Made by a program: the position numbers and the translations under genes. 40,294 bases of DNA from Bacteroidales bacterium (GTDB lineage: Bacteria; Bacteroidota; Bacteroidia; Bacteroidales; F082). Where the stretch lies: the NCBI GenBank assembly GCA_017381865.1, contig JAFOBJ010000070.1:1-40294 (forward strand), written 5' to 3'. This document shows, piece by piece, positions 35,086 to 40,294 of this stretch (position 1 is the stretch's first letter; each line of letters starts with the position of its first letter). Under the pieces are notes generated by a model. That model did no database searches and was not told where the DNA came from. It saw only the letters and a program-made list of their open reading frames with translations.

Positions 35086-35095
35086 CACCCGCAAT

Positions 35096-35168
35096 TGCCC
35101 AATGGTGTAATTGGCAACACGACTGACTCTGGATCAGTAAAGTCCAGGTTCGAACCCTGGTTGGGCAA
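35096..35168 (+). tRNA. tRNA-Gln (anticodon CTG, reads CAG)
   Basis: A full cloverleaf is visible. The acceptor stem TGCCCAA/TTGGGCA is perfect, the D stem is GTGT/ACAC with GG in the loop, the anticodon stem ACTGA/TCAGT encloses loop CTCTGGA, and the T stem CCAGG/CCTGG encloses TTCGAAC. The weak U1-A72 pair fits glutamine tRNAs. The discriminator A is at 35168, and CCA is not encoded. Confidence 0.96.
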
Positions 35169-35176
35169 CATTTTTA

Positions 35177-35209
35177 AGTATCAATCGTTAAATGATTGAT
35201 ACTTTTTTT
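35177..35209 (+). terminator. Rho-independent terminator after tRNA-Gln
   Basis: AGTATCAATC (35177-35186) pairs perfectly with GATTGATACT (35194-35203) around a 7-nt loop, followed by a run of T to 35209. The last T of the run is the first base of the rnr -7 element. Confidence 0.92.
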
Positions 35210-35216
35210 ATTTTTG
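35209..35216 (+). promoter_or_regulatory. -7 element for rnr
   Basis: TATTTTTG overlaps the end of the terminator T run. It lies upstream of ATG 35291 and excludes the longer reading frame starting at 35192. Confidence 0.55.
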
Positions 35217-35226
35217 CAATGCCTAC

Positions 35227-35262
35227 GACTGACAACAGTCTACTGACAACGGACAATAGTCC
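35227..35262. repeat. GACTGACAACAGTC word repeat in the rnr leader
   Basis: GACTGACAACAGTC, CTACTGACAACGG and GACAATAGTCC units fill the 5' leader. The GACT...AGTC ends allow a small hairpin. Confidence 0.65.
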
Positions 35263-35290
35263 TTTTCCAAACTTTAAAAACAACTATACT

Positions 35291-37480
35291 ATGTCAAGAA
35301 AAAAGAACAAAAACAGCCTCAGCACTTTTGTAAATACAATACTTACTATCTTCGGCGAGAATCCTTTCAAGCCGATGAATTACAAACAAATAGCAAAGAT
35401 AATGTCGGTGCGCGATGCCGCAGGAAAAGACGTAATATATCAGATTCTCGTCACGCTCCATAAGGAAGGGAAACTCATCGAAGACAAACCTTATCGCTAC
35501 CTGCTGCACCCTGACTGCATACACGAATTCGGTCCTAAGCAACAAGTCGTCATCGGTACTGTAGACATGAAAAATACCGGCAAGGCGTACGTCATTCCTG
35601 ACGAAGAAGGCGAAGACATCTTCATCGCTGCTAACAACACAGGCAAGGCGTTACACGGCGACAAAGTCAAGGTGGCGATGTTCCCTAAACGTAAGAGCAA
35701 GAAAAACGAAGGCGAGATTATTGAAATCATCGAACGCGCCAAGACCGATTTCGTCGGTATCTTCAGCCTCTCACACGGATTCGCTTTCGTGGTGCCTGAC
35801 CGCTCATCTATGCCGCTCAGCATCTTCATTCCAAAGGGAAGTTACAAAGGAGCCAAAGACGGACAGAAAGTCATCGTGCATCTCACAGAATGGCCCGACA
35901 ACGCCAAAAATCCGTTTGGTGAGATTGTCAAAGTGCTCGGTAATCCAGGCGAAAACAACGTCGAGATGCAGTCGATTCTCGCAGAGTACGAATATCCGCT
36001 CGAGTTCCCTAAAGCCGTTGAAAAAGAAGCCAAAGCCATCTCTGATAAGATTCCAGCATCCGAGATAAAGAAACGCTGCGACTTCCGCGAGGTCTTCACC
36101 GTCACCATCGACCCGCACGACGCAAAAGACTTCGACGACGCTCTTTCTTTGAGATATTTAGATAATGGGAATTATGAAGTCGGCGTGCATATCGCTGACG
36201 TGTCGCATTATGTGCAACCTGGTTCCGCAATTGATGTCGAAGCGCAAGACAGAGGAACGTCAGTTTATCTCGTCGACAGAACGATTCCTATGTTGCCTGA
36301 AAAACTCTGTAACATGGTTTGTTCATTACGCCCTGACGAGGAGAAACTCGCTTTCTCTACAGTGTTCGAACTCAACGAAAATGCCGACATCGTAAATACT
36401 TGGATAGGCAAGACTGTCATAAAATCTAATCGCCGTTATGCTTATGAAGAAGTACAGGAAATGATAGAAGGCGCAGATGGCGACAATAAAAAAGAACTTA
36501 TGGTTCTCAACGACTTAGCAACTAAGTTAAGAGCTAAGAGAATGAAAGAAGGCTGCATCAATTTCCATTCTGAAGAAGTGAAATTCATCTTGGATGAAAA
36601 CGGCAAGCCTATCGACACTTACGTCAAAGTTCAGAAAGAAGCTAACATGCTCATCGAAGACTTTATGCTTTTGGCAAACAAGACGATAGCAGAGACCATA
36701 GCGAAACCTGACAGCAAATTCAAGGATTATACCTTCGTCTTCCGTATCCACGACGAACCTAATCCAGAAAAGTTATATAACTTCATCCAACTTGTTTCAA
36801 AACTGGGTTATTCTATGAATATCAGTTCGCGCGAGAAGTTGGTGAAATCATATAACGCCTTGTTCGAAGCCGTCGATGGCAAGGGCGAGAAAAACCTCGT
36901 CGAGTCAGTGGCAATCAGGACGATGGCAAAGGCGGTCTACAGCACAACCAACATCGGTCACTACGGACTTGCATTCCAATATTACACTCATTTCACCTCG
37001 CCAATCCGTCGTTATCCCGACTTGATGGTACATCGTCTGATAGAACGTTATCTCATAGAAAATCAACCTAGTGCCGACAGAGAAGAATACGAAGACTTAT
37101 GTCTCCACGCCAGCGAGATGGAAAAACGCGCAGCCGAGATGGAACGCGAGTCAGTGAAATACAAACAAGCTGAATATCTGCAAGATCATGTTGGAAAGAC
37201 TTTCGACGGCTTGATTTCTGGCATCAGCAAATGGGGCATTTATGTCGAGCTTAAGCAAAGCAAATGCGAAGGCTTGGTGCGCTACGCCGACCTCAACGAT
37301 GACTTCTATTACTTAGACGAAGAAAACTTCCGCGTCATCGGACAAGACTACGGCAACATCTATCGCCTCGGCGATGAAGTCAAAGTGCAAGTCAAGAGCG
37401 TGAACTTGATTAAGAAGCAATTAGATTTCTTGATTGTAACAAAAAGTGAAGGAAAGAAGAAACGAAAAACTAAGAACTAA
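35291..37480 (+). CDS. rnr: Ribonuclease R
   Basis: A 729-residue 3'-5' exoribonuclease that degrades structured RNA. An N-terminal helix-turn-helix-like segment (KPMNYKQIAKIMSV ... IYQILVTLHKEGKL) is followed by cold-shock domains, and the RNB catalytic domain contains DPHDAKDFDDALS, with the acidic metal ligands. The domain continues HIADVSHYV and FTSPIRRYPDLMVHR. A C-terminal S1 domain has FDGLISGISKWGIYVEL. The tail is basic (KKKRKTKN). The frame extends to 35192, but the start at ATG 35291 (MSRKKNK) is downstream of the promoter and avoids the word repeat. The last codons and stop are part of an AACTAAG word repeat. Confidence 0.97.
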   Translation: MSRKKNKNSLSTFVNTILTIFGENPFKPMNYKQIAKIMSVRDAAGKDVIYQILVTLHKEGKLIEDKPYRYLLHPDCIHEFGPKQQVVIGTVDMKNTGKAYVIPDEEGEDIFIAANNTGKALHGDKVKVAMFPKRKSKKNEGEIIEIIERAKTDFVGIFSLSHGFAFVVPDRSSMPLSIFIPKGSYKGAKDGQKVIVHLTEWPDNAKNPFGEIVKVLGNPGENNVEMQSILAEYEYPLEFPKAVEKEAKAISDKIPASEIKKRCDFREVFTVTIDPHDAKDFDDALSLRYLDNGNYEVGVHIADVSHYVQPGSAIDVEAQDRGTSVYLVDRTIPMLPEKLCNMVCSLRPDEEKLAFSTVFELNENADIVNTWIGKTVIKSNRRYAYEEVQEMIEGADGDNKKELMVLNDLATKLRAKRMKEGCINFHSEEVKFILDENGKPIDTYVKVQKEANMLIEDFMLLANKTIAETIAKPDSKFKDYTFVFRIHDEPNPEKLYNFIQLVSKLGYSMNISSREKLVKSYNALFEAVDGKGEKNLVESVAIRTMAKAVYSTTNIGHYGLAFQYYTHFTSPIRRYPDLMVHRLIERYLIENQPSADREEYEDLCLHASEMEKRAAEMERESVKYKQAEYLQDHVGKTFDGLISGISKWGIYVELKQSKCEGLVRYADLNDDFYYLDEENFRVIGQDYGNIYRLGDEVKVQVKSVNLIKKQLDFLIVTKSEGKKKRKTKN

Positions 37481-37509
37481 GAGCTAAGAACCAAGAGCTA
37501 AGAACTAGG
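37468..37509. repeat. Left flank of the four-helix-bundle gene, AACTAAG word repeat
   Basis: Units AACTAAG, AACTAAGAGC, TAAGAACC, AAGAGC and TAAGAAC lie here. The 14 nt at 37468-37481 are the exact reverse complement of 37939-37952 on the far side of the gene. The rnr stop TAA (37478-37480) is inside the repeat. Confidence 0.9.
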
Positions 37510-37550
37510 TTGTTAAACCTTTTTCCATTATTAATTAAAATTATGAAACC

Positions 37551-37901
37551 ATGAGAAACTTTAGAAATTATGACATTTGGAAAGATTCTATGCTTTTGGC
37601 AAAGAATGTTTGTCATCATACAAGAATCTTTCCTCAATATAGTGCTATTATAAATCAGATTCAACGTTCTGCGATATCGATACCATCGAATATAGCTGAA
37701 GGTGCTTCACGGTCATCTTCGGCAGAATTTGCTAGGTATTTGGAAATAGCTATTGGGTCCGCATATGAATTAGAAACACAAATAGAGTTATCGTACTATT
37801 TCCAGTATCTAGATGAAAAAAGTTATAAAAAACTAATATCGGATGTGATTAGCGTAGAGAAAAGAATAGCAACCTTTATCTCCAAAATACGCTCAAAATA
37901 A
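37551..37901 (+). CDS. Four-helix-bundle (S23/IVS-type) protein
   Basis: A complete 116-residue protein opening MRNFRNYDIWKDSMLLAKNV with the typical signature INQIQRSAISIPSNIAEGASR, then SAEFARYLEIAIGSAYELETQIELS and a final helix ending FISKIRSK. It belongs to the four-helix-bundle family first seen as ORFs in 23S rRNA intervening sequences. Its function is unknown; an RNA- or nucleic-acid-linked role is suggested by the fold relation to Avd. The gene is flanked by inverted AACTAAG / CTTAGTT word repeats that reach into the stop codons of rnr and tsaB, so the whole unit occupies exactly the space between two convergent genes. This is why it is best viewed as a discrete inserted unit. A second, partial homologue is at 1-174. 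Confidence 0.9.
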   Translation: MRNFRNYDIWKDSMLLAKNVCHHTRIFPQYSAIINQIQRSAISIPSNIAEGASRSSSAEFARYLEIAIGSAYELETQIELSYYFQYLDEKSYKKLISDVISVEKRIATFISKIRSK

Positions 37902-37908
37902 CATCAAA

Positions 37909-37958
37909 CCTTAGTTCTTTAGTTCTTAGTTCAACAGCCTTAGTTCTTAGTTCTTACT
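37909..37958. repeat. Right flank of the four-helix-bundle gene, CTTAGTT word repeat
   Basis: Units CCTTAGTTC, TTTAGTTC, TTAGTTC, CCTTAGTTC and TTAGTTC end in the tsaB stop (TTA at 37954-37956). They are the inverted counterpart of the left flank. Confidence 0.9.
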
Positions 37959-38667
37959 CCAACCCCTTCACCTTCGGCATTCCTGGGACGAAGTTCTTGA
38001 GATAGAAAGGCTCGAAATATGCCACGTCGACGAATTGCTTGTTTTTGAAAGCCTCGTCAGCAAGTTTTGCCATATATGCCGCTGAGCAATGGAATTTTTC
38101 CACGACAGTGATATTAGCTTCATTTTCAAAGAGAGCGGAAAGTTTGTCGGCACCGTCACCAAAAAGATAAAGATGATTGCTTTGCTTCAAATCCATGAAA
38201 GAATTCTCATCAACGACAAGAGCTTCAGTCTCTGATGTTCTCTCTAATTTATCATTAAAGAAAGCAGTATAAACCTCCATACGTCTCGCATCAATCATTG
38301 GACACAAAATGTCTGTTGACTCAAACTTGTAGTCTTGTAGTCTTGTAGTCTTGTAGTCTTCAAATCCATACGCCATCGCTGCAAGTGTGTCTATCGCGAT
38401 GAGCGGTTTTTCCATTGCGTAGCAAAGACCTTTAGCCGCGCTGACTCCGATACGCAATCCTGTGTAAGAACCAGGTCCCATACTTGTTGCGACAGCATCT
38501 AAATCCTTATAAGCCACGCCAGCTTCCTTCATCACTTCATCAATGAAGATAGTTATTTTTTCAGCATGATTTTGACCATCAAGGCTTTCTCTCAAAGCAA
38601 CGACATTGCCATTATTCACTAATGAAACGGAACAAACAGCAGTAGAAGTTTCTAAACAAAGTATCAT
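37954..38667 (-). CDS. tsaB: tRNA threonylcarbamoyladenosine biosynthesis protein TsaB
   Basis: The non-catalytic ASKHA-fold partner of TsaD in the synthesis of t6A37 in tRNAs that read ANN codons. The 237 residues show MILCLETSTAVCSVSLV at the start, the family signature ATSMGPGSYTGLRIGVSAAKGL near residue 61, and IDARRMEVYTAFF. Residues about 103-114 (DYKTTRLQDYKF) are encoded by four perfect 8-nt ACTACAAG units and lie in a loop before CPMIDARR where homologues have a variable linker. A change in the number of 8-nt units would shift the frame. The stop lies in the CTTAGTT repeat. The gene is transcribed toward rnr and divergent from nagB. Confidence 0.96.
   Translation of the reverse strand: MILCLETSTAVCSVSLVNNGNVVALRESLDGQNHAEKITIFIDEVMKEAGVAYKDLDAVATSMGPGSYTGLRIGVSAAKGLCYAMEKPLIAIDTLAAMAYGFEDYKTTRLQDYKFESTDILCPMIDARRMEVYTAFFNDKLERTSETEALVVDENSFMDLKQSNHLYLFGDGADKLSALFENEANITVVEKFHCSAAYMAKLADEAFKNKQFVDVAYFEPFYLKNFVPGMPKVKGLE
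38326..38360. repeat. Perfect 4x8-nt tandem repeat inside tsaB
   Basis: CTTGTAGT occurs four times without error at 38326-38357, followed by CTT. On the coding strand the unit is ACTACAAG. It is the cleanest copy of the family in the window. Confidence 0.95.
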
Positions 38668-38682
38668 CTAAATATTTTTTTG

Positions 38683-38690
38683 CAAAGTTA
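38683..38690 (-). promoter_or_regulatory. -7 element for tsaB
   Basis: On the minus strand this reads TAACTTTG, an exact TAnnTTTG match about 16 nt before the tsaB start. The -33 box is not clear. Confidence 0.5.
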
Positions 38691-38734
38691 AAAAATTAGC
38701 AAGGATATTATTTCTTTTCTGCAAAAAAATAAAT

Positions 38735-38742
38735 TATATTTG
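38735..38742 (+). promoter_or_regulatory. -7 element for nagB
   Basis: TATATTTG matches TAnnTTTG exactly and leaves an 84-nt leader before ATG 38827. No clear -33 TTG was found. Confidence 0.55.
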
Positions 38743-38765
38743 TGGCAATATTAAAGAATCTACGC

Positions 38766-38790
38766 AGTTACATAAAAAAAGTATGTGACT
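38766..38790 (+). promoter_or_regulatory. Hairpin in the nagB leader
   Basis: AGTTACATA pairs with TATGTGACT over 9 bp with one G-U pair and a loop of A residues plus G. It does not match any riboswitch or glmS-type ribozyme that I recognise. Confidence 0.5.
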
Positions 38791-38826
38791 TAGTAGGCGA
38801 AGCTGTATAAAAAATTAAGTAAAAAT

Positions 38827-39618
38827 ATGCGAGTTATTATCGAACCTAATTATGAAAAAGTGTCGCAATGGGCGGCAAATCATATTGTTAAAAGAATTAA
38901 TGAATTTAATCCTACAGAAGATAAACCTTTTGTTTTGGGACTTCCAACAGGATCAACTCCACTCGGAACATATAAAGCTTTGATTGAACTTTACAAACAA
39001 GGCAAAGTTTCTTTCAAAAATGTCGTCACTTTCAACATGGACGAATATGTAGGAATTGCTGAAGACCACCCAGAAAGCTACCATTCTTTCATGTGGAACA
39101 ACTTCTTCAATCATGTTGATGTGAAGAAAGAAAACGTTAATATTCTCAACGGCAATGCCGAAGATCTTGAAGCAGAATGTCAACGTTATGAAGACAAAAT
39201 AAAATCGTATGGCGGAATCGACCTTTTCATGGGCGGCATCGGTCCTGACGGTCATATTGCTTTCAACGAACCAGGTTCATCATTGACATCAAGAACAAGA
39301 GTCAAGTCATTGACAACAGATACCATCATCGCTAACTCAAGATTTTTCAACAACGACATCAACCAAGTTCCAAAGACAGCCTTGACAGTAGGCGTCGGCA
39401 CTGTGATGGACGCAAGAGAAGTGATGATTTTAGCCAACGGACACGGCAAGGCAAGAGCCATCGCTCAAGTCATCGAAGGCAGCGTCAACCACATGTGGAC
39501 AGTAAGTGCGTTGCAAATGCATCCAAAGGGCATCATCGTTTGCGACGACTTGGCAACATACGAATTGAAAGTCGGAACAGTGAATTATTTCAAAGATATA
39601 GAAAAAGAAAACCTCTAA
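38827..39618 (+). CDS. nagB: Glucosamine-6-phosphate deaminase
   Basis: Converts glucosamine 6-phosphate to fructose 6-phosphate and ammonia, feeding amino-sugar breakdown into glycolysis. The 263 residues fit the hexameric enzyme. The active-site segments are [17 protein letters not shown] (phosphate binding), FNMDEYVGI (Asp of the NMDEY motif) and [16 protein letters not shown] (catalytic Asp-His and Glu). The start [17 protein letters not shown] is typical. A leader with a small hairpin precedes it. It is followed by a GAGACG hairpin and tandem repeat and not directly by another sugar gene, so its regulation appears independent. No nagA or transporter is in the window. Confidence 0.97.
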   Translation: MRVIIEPNYEKVSQWAANHIVKRINEFNPTEDKPFVLGLPTGSTPLGTYKALIELYKQGKVSFKNVVTFNMDEYVGIAEDHPESYHSFMWNNFFNHVDVKKENVNILNGNAEDLEAECQRYEDKIKSYGGIDLFMGGIGPDGHIAFNEPGSSLTSRTRVKSLTTDTIIANSRFFNNDINQVPKTALTVGVGTVMDAREVMILANGHGKARAIAQVIEGSVNHMWTVSALQMHPKGIIVCDDLATYELKVGTVNYFKDIEKENL

Positions 39619-39625
39619 CAATGTA

Positions 39626-39649
39626 GAGACGTCACCCCTGTGGCGTCTC
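39626..39649 (+). repeat. GAGACG...CGTCTC hairpin, copy 3
   Basis: GAGACGTCAC pairs with GTGGCGTCTC (one G-U pair) around loop CCCT. It lies 7 nt after the nagB stop and may help end its transcript. The outer pairs are the same as at 33913 and 34963. Confidence 0.8.
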
Positions 39650-39721
39650 AATTAGTCACCCCTGTGGCGTCTCAATTTGTTACCCCGTGGCGTCTCAATT
39701 TGTCCTTTGACAGCTCAATTT
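39631..39721. repeat. Tandem repeat, about 24-nt unit
   Basis: Two 24-nt units (39631-39654, 39655-39678) differ only at the last base, a third (39679-39701) has lost one base, and a fourth (39702-39721) is degenerate. The unit contains CACCCCTGTGGCGTCTCAAT, so the hairpin's right arm has been multiplied. A GTG at 39640 opens a reading frame through it into the next gene. Confidence 0.9.
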
Positions 39722-39729
39722 ATCTTTTT

Positions 39730-40239
39730 ATGGCATCTGAAAACTATTTCATACACGAATCATCTTACGTTGACGACAACGTAACGATTGGCGAAGGCAC
39801 TAAGATTTGGCATTTCTGTCATATACAATCTGGAGCCACAATCGGAAAGAACTGTTCTTTCGGTCAGAATGTCAATGTTGGAAATAATGTCAAGATTGGC
39901 GATGGTGTGAAGGTTCAAAACAACGTCTCGATTTATGAAGGCGTCGAGTTAGAAGACTACGTTTTCTGCGGACCAAGTTGCGTTTTCACCAATGTTACAG
40001 TGCCAAGAGCGAAATATCCAGTGCATGGCGTTTACAAAAAGACATTAGTAAAAGAAGGCGCGTCGTTAGGAGCCAACTGCACCATAGTCTGCGGCGTCAC
40101 CATCGGCAAACACGCCATGATAGCAGCAGGAGCAGTGGTGACAAAAGACGTCCCCGACAACGCCCTGATGGCAGGAGTGCCAGCACGACAAATCGGATGG
40201 GTTGATGAATATGGAGTAAAATTGAATATTGAAAAATAA
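39730..40239 (+). CDS. WbpD/WlbB-like UDP-sugar N-acetyltransferase (left-handed beta-helix)
   Basis: A 169-residue hexapeptide-repeat acetyltransferase. Repeats such as [20 protein letters not shown] and [20 protein letters not shown] are followed by the diagnostic segment [20 protein letters not shown] and the C-terminal [10 protein letters not shown]. It closely follows the order seen in WbpD/WlbB, which acetylate UDP-3-amino-2-acetamido-glucuronate in O-antigen synthesis using acetyl-CoA. The substrate here is inferred. Position 39640 (GTG) would add 30 residues, but these are repeat-encoded, so ATG 39730 is preferred. The partner genes of the pathway are not in the window and may lie to the right. 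Confidence 0.87.
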   Translation: MASENYFIHESSYVDDNVTIGEGTKIWHFCHIQSGATIGKNCSFGQNVNVGNNVKIGDGVKVQNNVSIYEGVELEDYVFCGPSCVFTNVTVPRAKYPVHGVYKKTLVKEGASLGANCTIVCGVTIGKHAMIAAGAVVTKDVPDNALMAGVPARQIGWVDEYGVKLNIEK

Positions 40240-40294
40240 TTAGCTATGAGCCATGGGCTATGAGCGGTGAGCATTTATGTGTTCTTAGCTCAAA
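40240..40294. repeat. GCTATGAGC / GTGAGC word repeat at the right edge
   Basis: AGCTATGAGCC, GGCTATGAGC and GGTGAGC units follow the acetyltransferase stop and run toward TTCTTAGCTC at the window edge. It is the GCTCATAG family seen at 17363 and 28185 in the opposite orientation. Confidence 0.75.

Noticed and set aside
37551..37901. Diversity-generating retroelement (Avd-like protein)
   Set aside because: There is no reverse transcriptase, template repeat or variable-repeat gene in the window; the protein fits the general four-helix-bundle family.
38742..38826. Riboswitch or glmS-type ribozyme ahead of nagB
   Set aside because: The leader is only about 84 nt with one weak hairpin and none of the conserved cores I know.
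39640..39729. N-terminal extension of the acetyltransferase from GTG 39640
   Set aside because: The added residues come from a tandem repeat and the family begins near [12 protein letters not shown].

Overview
The window is AT-rich chromosomal DNA from a member of the Bacteroidota, most likely order Bacteroidales. Supporting signs are Bacteroides-type promoters (TTG, 20-22 nt, then TAnnTTTG), type IX secretion (T9SS) C-terminal sorting domains, phylum-typical families (DUF4175, DUF4292, His-rich DUF6769-like protein, four-helix-bundle proteins), and few strong Shine-Dalgarno sequences. The species cannot be named from the sequence.

Layout. 1-8.5 kb: a partial four-helix-bundle gene and gltX on the minus strand, then DUF4175 protein, ybeY, mnmG and a methyltransferase on the plus strand. 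mnmG is bracketed by two parS-like palindromes. 8.7-21.3 kb: a 1205-residue NtrY-like histidine kinase, a secreted S8 peptidase with a T9SS tail, a Wzx-type flippase, dut, a TPR protein, a DUF4292 lipoprotein, an EnvC-like protein with a degenerate LytM domain, and a 44-residue lipoprotein. 21.4-27.7 kb (accessory): an ArcB/ArgI-like ornithine carbamoyltransferase, a 542-bp repeat-rich gap, two paralogous T9SS cargo genes (the first with a G8 tract in its promoter spacer), a relic T9SS tail, and a lipoprotein with Ig-like repeats and an IdeS/Mac-like cysteine peptidase domain. 27.7-33.9 kb: a metal-efflux operon (His-rich protein, His-rich CusB-like lipoprotein, CusA-like pump, TolC-like channel). 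34-40.3 kb: ROK glucokinase, tRNA-Gln(CTG), RNase R, a complete four-helix-bundle gene between inverted repeats, tsaB (minus), nagB and a WbpD/WlbB-like acetyltransferase.

The most unusual signal is a set of degenerate 'word' repeats with short units of about 7-12 nt, such as ACTACAAG, GGAATTGA, AACTAAG, CAACAGGCAACAGT and CTCACAG. They fill most intergenic gaps on either strand. They also sit inside at least eight genes in different frames (gltX end, methyltransferase, kinase, S8 peptidase, DUF4292 twice plus its signal peptide, EnvC, CusB, tsaB). Some supply promoter -33 boxes and stop codons. One complete four-helix-bundle gene lies exactly between inverted copies that carry the stop codons of both neighbours, which resembles the layout of 23S rRNA intervening sequences. 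A link between the repeats and these genes is an inference to be tested.

Other highlights are the parS-like pair at mnmG (suggesting an origin-proximal location), the possible phase-variable G8 promoter, the IdeS-like peptidase, and three GAGACG...CGTCTC hairpins whose inner arms differ but stay paired.
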